A stretch of 64,000 bases of DNA from Epiperipatus broadwayi. Lineage: Eukaryota > Onychophora > Udeonychophora > Euonychophora > Peripatidae. The notes under the pieces were generated by a model. It had not been told where the DNA came from. It saw only the letters and a list, made by a program, of their open reading frames with translations, and searched no databases. The stretch is taken from assembly GCA_028023455.1 (NCBI GenBank), contig JAQFVV010000064.1:1025825-1089824 (forward strand), read 5' to 3'. This document shows positions 11,506-21,788 of the stretch, piece by piece. A program made the position numbers and the translations under genes. Positions within the stretch are counted from its first letter, which is position 1; the number at the start of each line of letters is the position of its first letter.

Positions 11506-12990
11506 TGACTAGAAATGAGAAGATAATATCCATTAAATAGAGACAAACTTTACATTTTTGATGTTAGTAATAAATTATCAATTACTACTAATTAACAATT
11601 CCTGAGGCCATGCAAATTTTTCTTATAAACCTATAATATCCATTTCTATTCATTATTATAATAACAATCCATACAAACATTTAATTCAATATATTGTAAA
11701 GGTACAAAGACCTGGAGTGATAAAAAATCATCATTATCATCCCCAAGTCAAAGACTCAAATTTAAACATATAAATAATATAATGAGAATGAGACATCAGC
11801 ACAGAACTAACCATAAATAACTATAAGTTCACCTAGCATTACAACAAAAGCAATAATCATTCATTATCATGAATGATCAACAATACAATAAATTAATAGG
11901 CAATCTTGGGACTAGATTTGAAATGTGTCTACTATAGACCAGGTTAATTATTTAGTCCTTGCTAGCTTGGGGCAGATTATTTAAACAATAATTTGGATGC
12001 ACAAACTTAAGTGTTAATCCACAAGAATATAACAATTAAATACAATAAATATGGGATATTAATCATGCTGATCATCATCAATGCCTTCAGGACACTTAGT
12101 ACCATTCATGTACTGGCCAAATATAAACTTAATTTTTAATAAATAATTAAAATGCCTTTGCAATGCATGGACTTTAGAAGGTATTCCCTTTGCACCATCC
12201 AATATTAAAAAAGGAATGAAATCATCAACTGGATTCTTAAATATAAACTCCTTTTATGTAACAGACTATTGTGCATAAAACCAGTTCAGTAAACAAAAAC
12301 TCTATCACTGTTACTGTGAGCAAGAAATATAATCCTAACATATATTTTAAATCCAGTCTAGGATTAAATGAATTCACTGGAATAATTTAAACAATGGAAT
12401 ATAAATTTATTAATTAGAAACAATAAAATGAAATTAAGTTCTTCTGATTATGCTATAAATATAAATTTGGCATTATGATTTTGACTAATGCAAAGAGAAA
12501 TTACAAATTGTTTTTCTGAAGGTTTGTGATGATGTTGTTTTAGTTATATGTTGAACTATTCCCATCATCTAATATAAGTACTGAATATCTTTAGAAAAAT
12601 TTAACTTTATTCAAATATTCCAAATACATTAAACTGTTAGTAATATCATACAGATTAGTATATTGGTAAGACTAATCATTCCATTGAAAAGCACTTGCAA
12701 AAACATAAATTGGTGATTAGAAGAGAGAAAACATGTGTCTAAGATGGTAGACCATATATGTACCAATGAACATTTGTAAAGTTGGAAAAATACAAATATA
12801 TTGGATAGAGAAGAAAAGGTATAAAGAAGAAAATTTAAAGAAGCTGCTCACATGACCATGACAAACAATCAACCTAGTGTTACTATACATAATGTATGGA
12901 AACTACTAAAAACTTTGCTCTTAGAAAAAATTGAGAAATCAGGAGAAACCTCATATATAAATACATGCAATTTCTGCTGACCTATGCCTT
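10621..12990. other. AT-rich DNA with a TA microsatellite
   Basis: Contains (TA)n at about 11422-11440 and 11459-11506. The rest, about 2.3 kb, holds no convincing gene. Some phrases recur loosely within it (for example TTATCAATTACT), but I cannot define a repeat. Confidence 0.5.
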
Positions 12991-13212
12991 TGGAAGGATA
13001 GCTCAGTTGGTTAGAGTATTACCTTAAAATTTAATACTTAAAGAATCTAAAAGTTCAGGTTTGAGTCCCATGCTAGTACTATTAATTCTCAGGCCAGTAA
13101 CATCAGAAGAAAAAAGGGAGAATAATACCTCTTAAAATGTGCATATACTAGTCTGTATGCTATTACTAACAGCTGAATGTACATGGAATATTTGAATAAA
13201 GTTATTTTTTTC
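12991..13212 (+). mobile_element. tRNA-derived SINE (tail GAATAAAGTTATT)
   Basis: A pol III A-box TAGCTCAGTTGG (12999-13010) and a B-box-like AGGTTTGAGTCCC (13058-13069) are followed by a body shared with the pair at 40436-40875 (GAATCTAAAAG, AGAATAATAC, TATTACTAACAG). It ends in GAATAAAGTTATTTTTTT. The spacing of the boxes is that of a tRNA-related promoter. Not a functional tRNA: the anticodon arm region is expanded. Confidence 0.75.
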
Positions 13213-13810
13213 TAAAAAACATTCAATACTCATATTATATGATGGAAATAGTCTAACATATAAATACAAAAAAATTACAAATATCTCAATAGATATAAAA
13301 CGCCTATATATCAGCGCACAAACATGCCTGTATAAAAAATGAACATATTTAAATTGTAAGAAACCTATAAATGAAATTCATTTTTGGAATACATGATAAC
13401 TAATTTAACAATTTACAGACATTTTTAGATGTTTACATGACACATATCTATATAAATAAGCACAGACATGCTGTATAAAACATTCTATTCATTTTAATGA
13501 TACATAATGATTGATTTAACTTATATTTGAGCACCCATACAGATGTGAGCACACACAGATGTTTATATACTAATGATATTCGTCAGTTAATAAATAAACT
13601 TATTAAACCATATGATATTTTCACCAGACATAATTAATTCAATGTTAAAAAACATAAAATAGAAATGTATGTGTGTATATAAAAATTACAGACAATCTGA
13701 ATCAAAGCTTTTAATTAGTCACTTATGTTTTTATAGTAAGTAAAAGTTTTCTTAAAAAAAATATATATGTTACTTTTTTGATAGTCCTTCCTCAAAGTTT
13801 TTCTTTTTTT

Positions 13811-13925
13811 GTCAAGCGTTGGTGGTCGAGTGGTCAGCACAGCTGCCTTACAAACAAATGTCCAGGGTTTGCCAGTTCGCTTCCCGGCCGATGCTTTGAC
13901 ACATGAAAAAAAAAGAAAAAAGTTT
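13811..13925 (+). mobile_element. ultra-short tRNA-derived SINE with poly(A) tail, copy 1
   Basis: About 100 bp consisting of a tRNA-like body (GTGGTCGAGTGGTCAGC as D-arm and A-box; acceptor-like GCGTTGG facing CCGATGC), then CTTTGACACATG and an A-rich tail. The flanking direct repeat AAGTTTTTCTTTTTT occurs on both sides (about 13796-13810 and 13919-13935), a good target-site duplication. Confidence 0.85.
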
Positions 13926-14149
13926 TTCTTTTTTAAGTTACTCTTACTTAATTGTAAATGTCTTTAAAAATATTCTAGCAAATTCTTTTGTTTCACCATT
14001 AAGAATCACATGATCACTATCTTATACTAGCACATAACTATTTATAAACAAAGCAAAACTCTCCATACAGTATTGCCACCCTGTGCTAACCAGAGTAATC
14101 AATGAATGCCAGAAGGCTTGTGCATAAAATCCCTATCTAATGCCTATTC

Positions 14150-14208
14150 ATCCAATATCCCCAGACTAGTTTCTGGTGTGTGGCCATCATCGGTGAGGAG
14201 CTTTGGAT
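14150..14208 (-). ncRNA. hammerhead ribozyme, family B, minus-strand copy
   Basis: Same fold as the plus copies: stem I ATCCAA and TCCTCA-like strands paired with the post-cleavage TGGGGA and TTGGAT; stem II TGG...CCA; GAAA; palindromic CTAG before TC. The core reads CCGATGA (U4 changed to C), so it is probably inactive. Confidence 0.8.
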
Positions 14209-14736
14209 CTGAGAGCACTGCACCTAGATCTTAGGATCGAATGCAACCCTCCAGCACTCACCTTTTATCTCTACTTAACTACAAAACTATGAGAATGAAA
14301 TTGAAAACACAAAAAATATTTTCAATCTAAGCTCAATAGCTTATATAGTCATATAGGTCTGAACTCAGTTCAGCACCCATACATTTTGGTGTCTTTGGCT
14401 CTTTAACAACCATAACCACCACTATCCTATTAGGCAGGATTGGTGTTAAACCATTAAGCATCACATGATCACTATCTTATACTAGCACATAAATGTTTAT
14501 AAATAAAGCAAAAGTCTCCATACAGTATTGCCACCCTGTGCTAACCAGAGTAATCAACGAATGTATGGGTGCTGAACTGAGTTCAGACCTATATGACTAT
14601 ATAAGCTATTGAGCTTAGATTGAAAATATTCTTTGTGTTTTCAATTTCATTCTCATAGTTTTGTAGTTAAGTAGATATAAAAGGTGGGTGCTGGAGGGTT
14701 GCATTAGATCCTAAGATCTAGGTGCAGTGCTCTCAG

Positions 14737-14795
14737 ATCCAAAGCTCCTCACTGATGATGGCCACAAGCCAGAAACTAGTCTGGGGATATTGGAT
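14737..14795 (+). ncRNA. hammerhead ribozyme, family B, intact core (copy 1)
   Basis: CTGATGA 14752-14758; stem II TGGC-CACAA-GCCA 14759-14771; GAAA 14772-14775; palindromic CTAG 14776-14779; cleavage triplet GTC ending at 14781. Inner stem I TCCTCA pairs with TGGGGA (one G-U), and outer stem I ATCCAA pairs perfectly with TTGGAT (14790-14795) across a small internal loop. All core nucleotides are consensus. Stem III is CTAG plus the A-U pair, too short for a stable hairpin, so it is likely to work as a dimer. Confidence 0.92.
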
Positions 14796-15191
14796 GAGTA
14801 GGCATTAGATAGGGATTTTATGCACAAGCCTTCTGGCTTTCATTGATTACTCTGGTTAGCACAGGGTGGCAATACTGTATGGAGAGTTTTGTTTTGTTTA
14901 TAAACAGTTATGTGCTAGTATAAGATAGTGATCATGTGATGCTTAATGGTTTAACACCAATCCTGCCTAATAGGATAGTGGTGGCTATGGTTGTTAAAGA
15001 GCCAAAGACACCAAAATGTATGGGTGCTGAACTGAGTTCAGACCTATATGACAATATAAGCTATTGAGCTTAGATTGAAAATATTTTTTGTGTTTTTAAT
15101 TTCATTCTCATAGTTTTGTAGTTAAGTAGAGATAAAAGGTGGGTACTGGAGGGTTGCATTAGATCCTAAGATCTAGGTGCAGTGCTCTCAG

Positions 15192-15250
15192 ATCCAAAGC
15201 TCCTCACTGATGATGGCCACAAGCCAGAAACTAGTCTGGGGATATTGGAT
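15192..15250 (+). ncRNA. hammerhead ribozyme, family B, intact core (copy 2)
   Basis: Identical in every core and stem position to the copy at 14737. CTGATGA is at 15207-15213 and the predicted cleavage follows 15236, exactly 455 bp after the previous site. Two identical sites in tandem are the arrangement needed to release a unit-length RNA. Confidence 0.92.
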
Positions 15251-15506
15251 GAGTAGGCATTAGATAGGGATTTTATGCACAAGCCTTCTGGCATTCATTG
15301 ATTACTCTGGTTAGCACAGGGTGGCAATACTGTATGGAGAGTTTTGCTTTGTTTATAAATTCTTTTGTTCTTTAATCTAGAAAGACTTTTGTAGTTTTTT
15401 TTTTTTTAATTTCTACTTTTATTAATAATTTACTGCTTAAATATTTTAATTGATTTTAATAAAGTATTTAACATTAATATCAACTTTTCATTGTACATCC
15501 TTAATT

Positions 15507-15651
15507 TTAGTTATTTAGATTTTTTTTTCCATATATCATAGCATTGGCCAGGAGGTGAACCCGCAACAACCGTCTGCAACCAGCTGCTCGTTTGCAAGGC
15601 GGCTGAGCTGACCTCTCAGCTAACAACGCTTGACTTAGTTATTTAGATTTT
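15507..15651 (-). mobile_element. ultra-short tRNA-derived SINE, copy 2
   Basis: Minus-strand element of the same family (body about 15524-15634) ending in a short A-run. A 17-bp target duplication TTAGTTATTTAGATTTT flanks it (15507-15523 and 15635-15651). The anticodon-like triplet differs from that of the copy at 13811. Confidence 0.85.
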
Positions 15652-16007
15652 ATTATTAAAATTATTATTAATTTTAGAGAATTGTAGAAATTACCTTTAC
15701 CAATATGCTTATTTAATAGTTAAACCTGGGGGAAAATTCTAAAAAAATTTTAAATTTAGTTATTTACTGCAAATCTTCTTGATGAACGTTAGTGAGTCTA
15801 CTTACTCTGGCCCCTCATAAATAAATTAAGTAACTCTATTGGCAATTCAAACTTCAAGAAATTATTAGGTCAGTTAATCAGGAAATATAACTATGTTCTT
15901 GAGATATCTAAACTCATAACAGAAAATTATTCTTTTTCATAGATTGATAAACTAACACTTTATAGTGCATAATAGATTACCTAAATCAAAATGTAAAATG
16001 TTACAAT

Positions 16008-16165
16008 ATGTACAAACAAAACAAAACAACACTCTCCATATAGTAGTGCCATCTTGTGCTAACAAGAGCAATCAATGGATGCCAGAAGGCTTGTGCATAA
16101 AATCCCTATCTAGTGCCTACTTATCCAATATCCCCAGACTAGTGATCATGTGATGTACAAACAAA
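16008..16165. mobile_element. short hammerhead family-B insertion, inverted, with TSD
   Basis: Target duplication ATGTACAAACAAA at 16008-16020 and 16153-16165. The inside is in minus orientation from a CACTCTCC end up to CCCCAGACT (about 16139), then a short plus-orientation piece ending GATCATGTGATG. The inversion junction falls at 16136-16140, within a few bases of the predicted ribozyme cleavage site. The 62-codon frame across it is meaningless. Confidence 0.75.
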
Positions 16166-16193
16166 CTAAAAATATATATATACAAAAAAATAC

Positions 16194-16295
16194 AGTCTAC
16201 TTTTATATTTTAACCAGAGAACTGATTTTCGTCAGAAAAAAGATTCCTTTTTCCTGAGGAAAACCAGTCCTCTAGTTGAAATGTAAAAGTAGTCT
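16194..16295. ncRNA. inverted pair of hammerhead-like cores (family D)
   Basis: The left half on the minus strand has CTGACGA with stem II AATCAG...CTGGTT. The right half on the plus strand has CTGAGGA (16254-16260), AACCAG...CTAGTT and GAAA (16278-16281). The two halves are near-perfect inverted repeats of each other across about 6 bp. Related to the motif at 2749-2792. Both cores carry changes, so they are probably inactive. Confidence 0.55.
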
Positions 16296-16317
16296 TACAT
16301 ACAAATAACTCACATGA

Positions 16318-16880
16318 AAATCATCCGGGAGCAATCTGCGTGTGTGTTCCACATTCCGACATCACAAAACAACAATTTTTTATAGCCTGCTAAAATAAGC
16401 TAAATACCTGAGATTCTTATCCTATTCTAATTAATTTATTGATTGCAAATAATGACAAAATGGTAAAAATTTAATTAAACATTGTAATTTATTTAAATAT
16501 AAATTAAAAGATAATACACACGATAGCATAAATTGATTGCCTGATTAATCTACAAACAATTAAATATGTTTAATGAATGATTGATTCAATAATTAAGTTT
16601 ATTATGTGATAATAAAGTTTATGCACAGATGTTATATATAGTTTAATATATTTTTAAATGTTTCTTAACAGATATTAACTGATACTGAAATAAACTCGCT
16701 GCTTATTCTAACAATCACAATCAATTATTATCACAGTTTTAAGATTAATAAATCTATAGTTTGAGGATACAATAAATTTATAAGCTATTTAAATAATTGG
16801 ATGACCATAAATGCTTTCAGGCTGTAATGCAAATAAGTAATTAAATGCTATATAAGCAAATGTAAGAATCAACATCAGTA
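16318..16880. repeat. 560-bp dispersed repeat, copy 1
   Basis: Aligns by eye along its whole length with 28488-29055 (shared blocks TTTTTATAGCCTGCTAA, ATAGCATAAATTGA, TTCTTAACAGATATTAACTG, TATAAGCTATTTAAATAATTG). No ORF; identity of the family unknown. Confidence 0.75.
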
Positions 16881-18639
16881 TTATATTATTTAATGATACA
16901 TAGGTACATATGAGTTATAAGTATGCTATAAATAGGAACTTACATATATCACATATTATGCATAAAATTGACCAGCAATTTCACAAATGGTATCATCAAT
17001 GACATGTACAAAGACAAGATGATAAATCTGTCTACCACATACTATTGTACTAAATAAAATAATGAATAATAAATTACATAGGAATGAATTTTATATGTAA
17101 ACAAAACAGCCCAAAATAACAGTTACCAGCTGTTCACCTACATTAATACTCCCAATTATCCTACTTCACAACTGAAGGATAGTATGCATAAACTGTAATT
17201 TAGCAAAATACAATTAAAAAGTTAATATTAATTTACTCTGTCTATACAGCCAACTTGAATTCCCTTCAGGGTTCATTAAATTACAGATTTAAATTATTGT
17301 TTATATTTTCAATGAAGTGGAAATGTCTACAAACAATAACTCATTAAAAGCATGGCCAGAAATTGCAATAATAAACTTAAATTATTTTATATATACTAGT
17401 CTTTCAAATTTAGGCCAAATGAATGTGGCATGTTTAGAGAACAAAACAACAATCTCTTGCCACTCCCATCTATAAACAGATTTAACAAACAATTACTGAC
17501 TAAAATATATTCATTAGAAAGGAAAGAAATAAAGTAATGCTAGAGATTTATAAATATTCTTTTAAAGTTCATACCTATTCTTTTCAGCAGTAAAAGTTAG
17601 AGTTCATTCTTTATGTATTAGTATACTTCAGTGAACATTATCTATTGAACCATAGTTTTGGTGATGGTAAGTTCTAATCATCATTCAAAATTTATAAGGT
17701 AACTCTGGCAGTACATTATTCTTTGCTTGACAGCTGGTTTCTCTTTGAAACTTTGGACATTTGAAGTTTGTGTATAAAGCATACACATATTGGGTGTGAC
17801 ATTCAAGATGGTTTTCCATTGGTTGATGGCTTTCTTTTCTGTAATCAGTGATGGACTTATGGCTTGCAATTCATTGTTTGGTCACAGTGAAGCAGATGGC
17901 AGCTACTCTTTTTCTGCATGGTTTTTAGAATCAAAATACATGAATATGCATATTAGCAGTATAAGACAAACTGGATGACTTAAAGCAATCAAAAAATAAG
18001 CAGAATAAAATCAGAAGAATCTGAATGATAATAAACAGGCTTACAATTTCTATTTATATCTTTTTGATCTTGCTTATCAGAACAAATAGGATCAATTGGT
18101 CATTATTTGAATTCTTTGATCTATTGGTTGTAGATGTCTGATCTCCTTTTTGGTCTGCAGTTCGATTTGCCAATCATAATTTTTATCTTTGAAAGGTTTT
18201 AATGAAATCACTGCCTAAATTTTATCAGACATTTATATCCCTACTTAAATAATCTGTTTACAATCATTTTAATTACTTTTTCTAAGAATTTTATTTACAC
18301 TTTCTAATTGTTAATTTAAAAAACAACAGTTTATTTTACCATACTTTTAAAATAAATTTATTATTAATTATATTATATACATTTATCTGTGCATATAAAT
18401 TGTATATATATATATGTAATTTTTATTTACTAAAATTGTTTAAAACATTTATTTTTAAACTTCCAATTTTTTAAATTATGGACATAAAGCATATATAAGT
18501 ATCATTTCATATCAGTACAGTCTGCCAAAATAAAACAAAAACCATTTCACTTAGTACAAATTTACAGACAAAATTAGTTAAACTTCTTCTTCTTCTTTTT
18601 CTATCTTTTCAAATGTATTATCAAATTTATAAAGTCAAA
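16881..18639. other. no recognisable gene
   Basis: AT-rich. Overlapping frames of about 62 codons at 17681-17978 on both strands lack recognisable motifs and sit in a slightly less AT-rich patch, possibly an old coding relic. Confidence 0.45.
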
Positions 18640-19032
18640 AACTTCACATAAATATATCGGAGAGACTTTCTTTTCAAAAATTTTTTATTGATATACATTA
18701 TATAAACTACATAAATAAAATATAATATAAATATCCAACGTTTAGTCCATTTTTCAATAATAATATGGACTTTATCAAGGTTCTATAAAACAGAGAAAAA
18801 ACAACATTAAAGATAATAAAAATAATAAAAATAAAAAATTAAAAATAAGAAAATAAAAAAATAAAGTAATAAAATAAAATAAAATAAAAATAAAAATGAA
18901 ATACCTATAAACCAAAAAAATGGAAAAATTGTATAACATAACATCTCCTTATAAAGTGAGAAAAATTTTTTAACACCAAAAAGAAAAAATATTCACATAA
19001 AAACAGACAATTCCCTTGTATAAATATATAAA

Positions 19033-19270
19033 CTACTTTAACATTTTATTTAAACTAGGATTTAAATGTTCTATATAAATACTCTCTTTGTTAAATCTTT
19101 CAAAGTAATTACCAATACATTCCAAAGGTCGAATTTCATAGTCTTTATGTCCTGTTTCCAACTTATGACAAAAGATAGCAGATTTCTTATCAATCATATG
19201 CTGATATAGTCTGGTCTTTAATTTATTCTTGCTTGTTCCAATATAGAATACATTGTTTTTACCTTTGGAA
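19033..19270 (-). pseudogene. PLE GIY-YIG endonuclease C-terminal coding segment
   Basis: The minus strand reads SKGKNNVFYIGTSKNKLKTR, then LYQH, CHKLETGHKDYEIRPLE, and closes with ESIYIEHLNPSLNKMLK and a stop at 19033. YIGTS...KTRLYQH is the GIY-YIG second half with its Arg and His, and IYIEHLNPSLN is the PLE C-terminal signature. 5'-truncated: the reverse transcriptase is absent. The last part is duplicated in the opposite orientation from 19265. Confidence 0.85.
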
Positions 19271-19611
19271 TTACTTTGAAAGATTTAACAAAGAGAGTAT
19301 TTATATAGAACATTTAAATCCTAGTTTAAATAAAATGTTAAAGTAGTTTATATATTTATACAAGAGAATTGACTGTTTTTATGTGAATATTTTTTTCTTT
19401 TTGGTGTTAAAAAATTTTTCTCACTTTATAAGGAGATGTTATGTTATACAATTTTTCCATTTTTTTGGTTTATAGGTATTTCATTTTTATTTTTATTTTA
19501 TTTTATTACTTTATTTTTTCTTTTTTATTTTCTTATTTTTTATTTTTTATTTTTATTTTTATTTTTATTATTTTTATTATCTTTAATGTTGTTTTTTCTC
19601 TGTTTTATAGA

Positions 19612-19665
19612 ACCTTGATAAAGTCCATATTATTATTGAAAAATGGACGAAACGTTAGATATTTA
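19612..19665 (+). ncRNA. hammerhead-like core in PLE 3' arm
   Basis: TTGATAA replaces CTGATGA; stem II GTCCAT...ATGGAC (6 bp, long AT loop); GAAA; palindromic ACGT followed by T. The minus-strand mirror copy is at 18735-18785, where GAAA is changed to TAAA. The altered core suggests weak or no activity. Confidence 0.45.
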
Positions 19666-19795
19666 TATTATATTTTATTTATGTAGTTTATATAATGTAT
19701 ATCAATAAAAAAATTTTGAAAAGAAAGTCTCTCCGATATATTTATGTGAAGTTTTTGACTTTACAAAATTAGTTATAATAACATAACACAGGCAA

Positions 19796-19972
19796 AACTC
19801 TCCATACAGTAGTGCCACTCAGTGTCAACCAGAGTAAGCATTGCATGCCAGAATGCTTGTGCATAAAATCCCTATCTAGTGCCTACTCATTCACTATCCC
19901 CATATTTGCCTGTGTTAATAACAGTTATGTGCTAACATAAGAAATGGTGATCATGTGATGTTATAAAAACAA
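19796..19972. mobile_element. short hammerhead family-B insertion with junction at the cleavage site
   Basis: A minus-orientation piece (GCAAAACTCTCC to CCCCA at 19902) joins a plus-orientation piece (from about 19904, through AACAGTTATGTGCTA, to GATCATGTGATG near 19970). The minus piece stops exactly at the complement of the first nucleotide after the predicted hammerhead cleavage (TC then TGGGG). Possible imperfect target duplication GTTATAATAA and GTTATAAAAA. Confidence 0.75.
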
Positions 19973-20310
19973 ACATATAATAAATTAATCTAAATATATT
20001 AAACTCTTTTAAATATAATAACATAAACTATTTATTACCCCTTTCTATCCTTTGATGTAACTCTCTCCATAAGGAGATAGTTCTCCATCCATTAGAGAAA
20101 TGTCCCAATGGCTCTCTTCAGTTCATAAGCCTTTGGCTACTTGTGCTGGTATCTATCTCATATCTCTCTTTTACAGAAGTTCAATTTTCCCTATTAGATT
20201 ATTACATTGCCACTGTATACAGTCTGGGTTGATCAATCCCCTTTAATTTATCTGTTGGTTTCATTTGCATATTGCCAAAATTCACAGCACTTAGCAATTC
20301 TGCCATTTTC

Positions 20311-21460
20311 TCAATATTCTGATGGCTTTGACCCAGTATAATTTGCTGCCATGATTGCAAACATATTATTCTTAATTGTTCTAATTATCTGTTCCTCTGA
20401 AAATGAGAAATCAATAAGTAATCTTAGATATCTTCTGGTAGAAAAACTGGGTATGGGTTTCTCCCAACACCCCCGGATATTTTTCTTTGGAGACATTATG
20501 CAGGATCCCTTCTTGGTATTCTTCATTCTAGAAGCTATGCATTATTGCATATCTACAAATACCAAAAATCTATGGCTTTGTTCTCAATGTATGCCGCCAG
20601 CCCTTGGTCACTCTATGGAGGTGATTGCAGGCTACTGGAATCTTTTTGTCTTTTTTTTAAATATGGAATTAAAAACATTTCTTGCAAAGTCAATAAATGA
20701 GGCAAGGAGTTGTCCCCTACTTCTGCAGTTGAAGCTTTTATTTGAATATTCTTCATAATAATCTGTCTCATTCATTTGCCCATTCTCTTTTCTATCCTTG
20801 ATCTTTTTCTTCACCTTCTGTACAGTTTCTGTTATGTTCTTGCACTTTCCTTTTATTATCATTTTTTCATACTGATAGTTTTCCCTTTCAGTTGCCTCCA
20901 TTTTTTGCTCAAGACTCATTTTTATTTTTGCACATGCTTTCTCTATTTCCATTCTTAAGTTATATTTATTTATTTTTCCAGCTTGCTGATGTGCTCTACA
21001 CAACTTTTCCTCCATATTATTTATTCCAACTTTTAGTTCATTATTATTCCTTTCTTCTCTAAGCCCTACAGCTTCTTCTTTTTGCACTTTTAATTGATGC
21101 TGAAATGTTTCTTTTGTTCTGTATTATTTCATTTATCTTGTCTACTCTTATACTTTCTAATCTTATTTCTTCTTTAATTTCATTAACATTTTCTTTCACT
21201 AACTTTATCTCTTGTACTACTTCTTCAATACTTTTATATAGCTTTTTGTCCTTTATTTCTATTACATTTTGCATCTTATCCGCCCTATCCCTTATCTCCT
21301 GCATCATTTCTTTCATCTCTTGCTTCATTTTTTCCATATTTTGATTTATTTTTTCTATTTTTTCCATGAAATCCTGTTTATTTTCCTTCATTTCTAGCCC
21401 TATCTTCTCCATTAAAATCTGTGGATTCTTATCTAATATTTCTATCATTAGTCTTATCAT
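20311..21460 (-). pseudogene. decayed coiled-coil ORF (retroelement ORF1-like)
   Basis: Frames 21460-21059 (133 codons), 21087-20632 (151) and 20526-20311 (71) follow each other on the minus strand with a frameshift at about 21070 and stops near 20630. The first is almost entirely charged heptad-like sequence (MEKMKQEMKEMMQEIRD, VQEIKLVKENVNEIKEEI), a long coiled coil. The second continues coiled coil, then changes to a mixed segment (LLASFIDFARNVFNSIF). A coiled coil followed by a basic globular part is the layout of L1-type ORF1 proteins, but no RRM or zinc knuckle is clear. It lies head-to-head with the plus-strand LINE at 21.6 kb. Confidence 0.5.
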
Positions 21461-21788
21461 AATTTGAATTTTTTTTGGTTTGTTTGTTTTTTTAACTACT
21501 TGGGGATTTTTGAAAGAAGTGGGATTATCTTCCTCTCCTGATGTTAGATTTTTTGTTCTTGCAATTTTATATTTATAACAAATATCCGGTTGCCATGGTG
21601 AATAGTTAGCTATTTAAAGCTTGGCCAGAGAGAGTCTGTTCACACTAAAAGAAGGAAAGTGATAGTTGAAAAACGTTGGAGAATTAATAGTGAGTATTTC
21701 CTTTTGTTGAAATGATGATTAATTAAGAAATTAATTGTGAATAATTGATTGAAATTATTAAATTGGTCATCGTTATGTTTAACACTAA

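Larger units (their letters stand above)
13980..15369. mobile_element. hammerhead family B: inverted three-monomer retroposed insertion with TSD
   Basis: A 13-bp direct repeat AAATTCTTTTGTT brackets the insertion (13980-13992 and 15357-15369). Inside are 1364 bp, almost exactly three 455-bp monomers. 13993-14564 is in minus orientation (1.25 monomers) and 14565-15356 in plus orientation (1.74 monomers), with one inversion junction. Periods measured at two anchors are both 455: CCATTAAG at 13996 and 14451, and ATGGGTGCTGAACTG at 14565 and 15020. Three complete hammerhead motifs lie within. There is no poly(A) tail and no ORF. I infer retroposition of a multimeric RNA with twin priming. Confidence 0.9.
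18640..19765. mobile_element. Penelope-like element with duplicated inverted 3' ends
   Basis: Two arms of about 480 bp (about 18640-19118 and 19270-19760) are inverted copies of each other. The spacer of about 150 bp plus the adjoining arm encodes, on the minus strand, the end of a PLE GIY-YIG ORF. Each arm is a PLE 3' UTR with a hammerhead-like core (18735-18785 minus, 19612-19665 plus). An unusually purine/pyrimidine-skewed A/T tract fills the middle of each arm. Same architecture as 8034-8818, but an unrelated UTR sequence. Confidence 0.8.

Noticed and set aside
13811-13900. Functional tRNA gene
   Set aside because: tRNA-like parts occur in six dispersed copies with A-tails and TSDs, and the T-arm is enlarged; these are SINEs.
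17681-17978. Zinc-finger-like coding relic on either strand
   Set aside because: No conserved Cys/His spacing could be placed in one frame.
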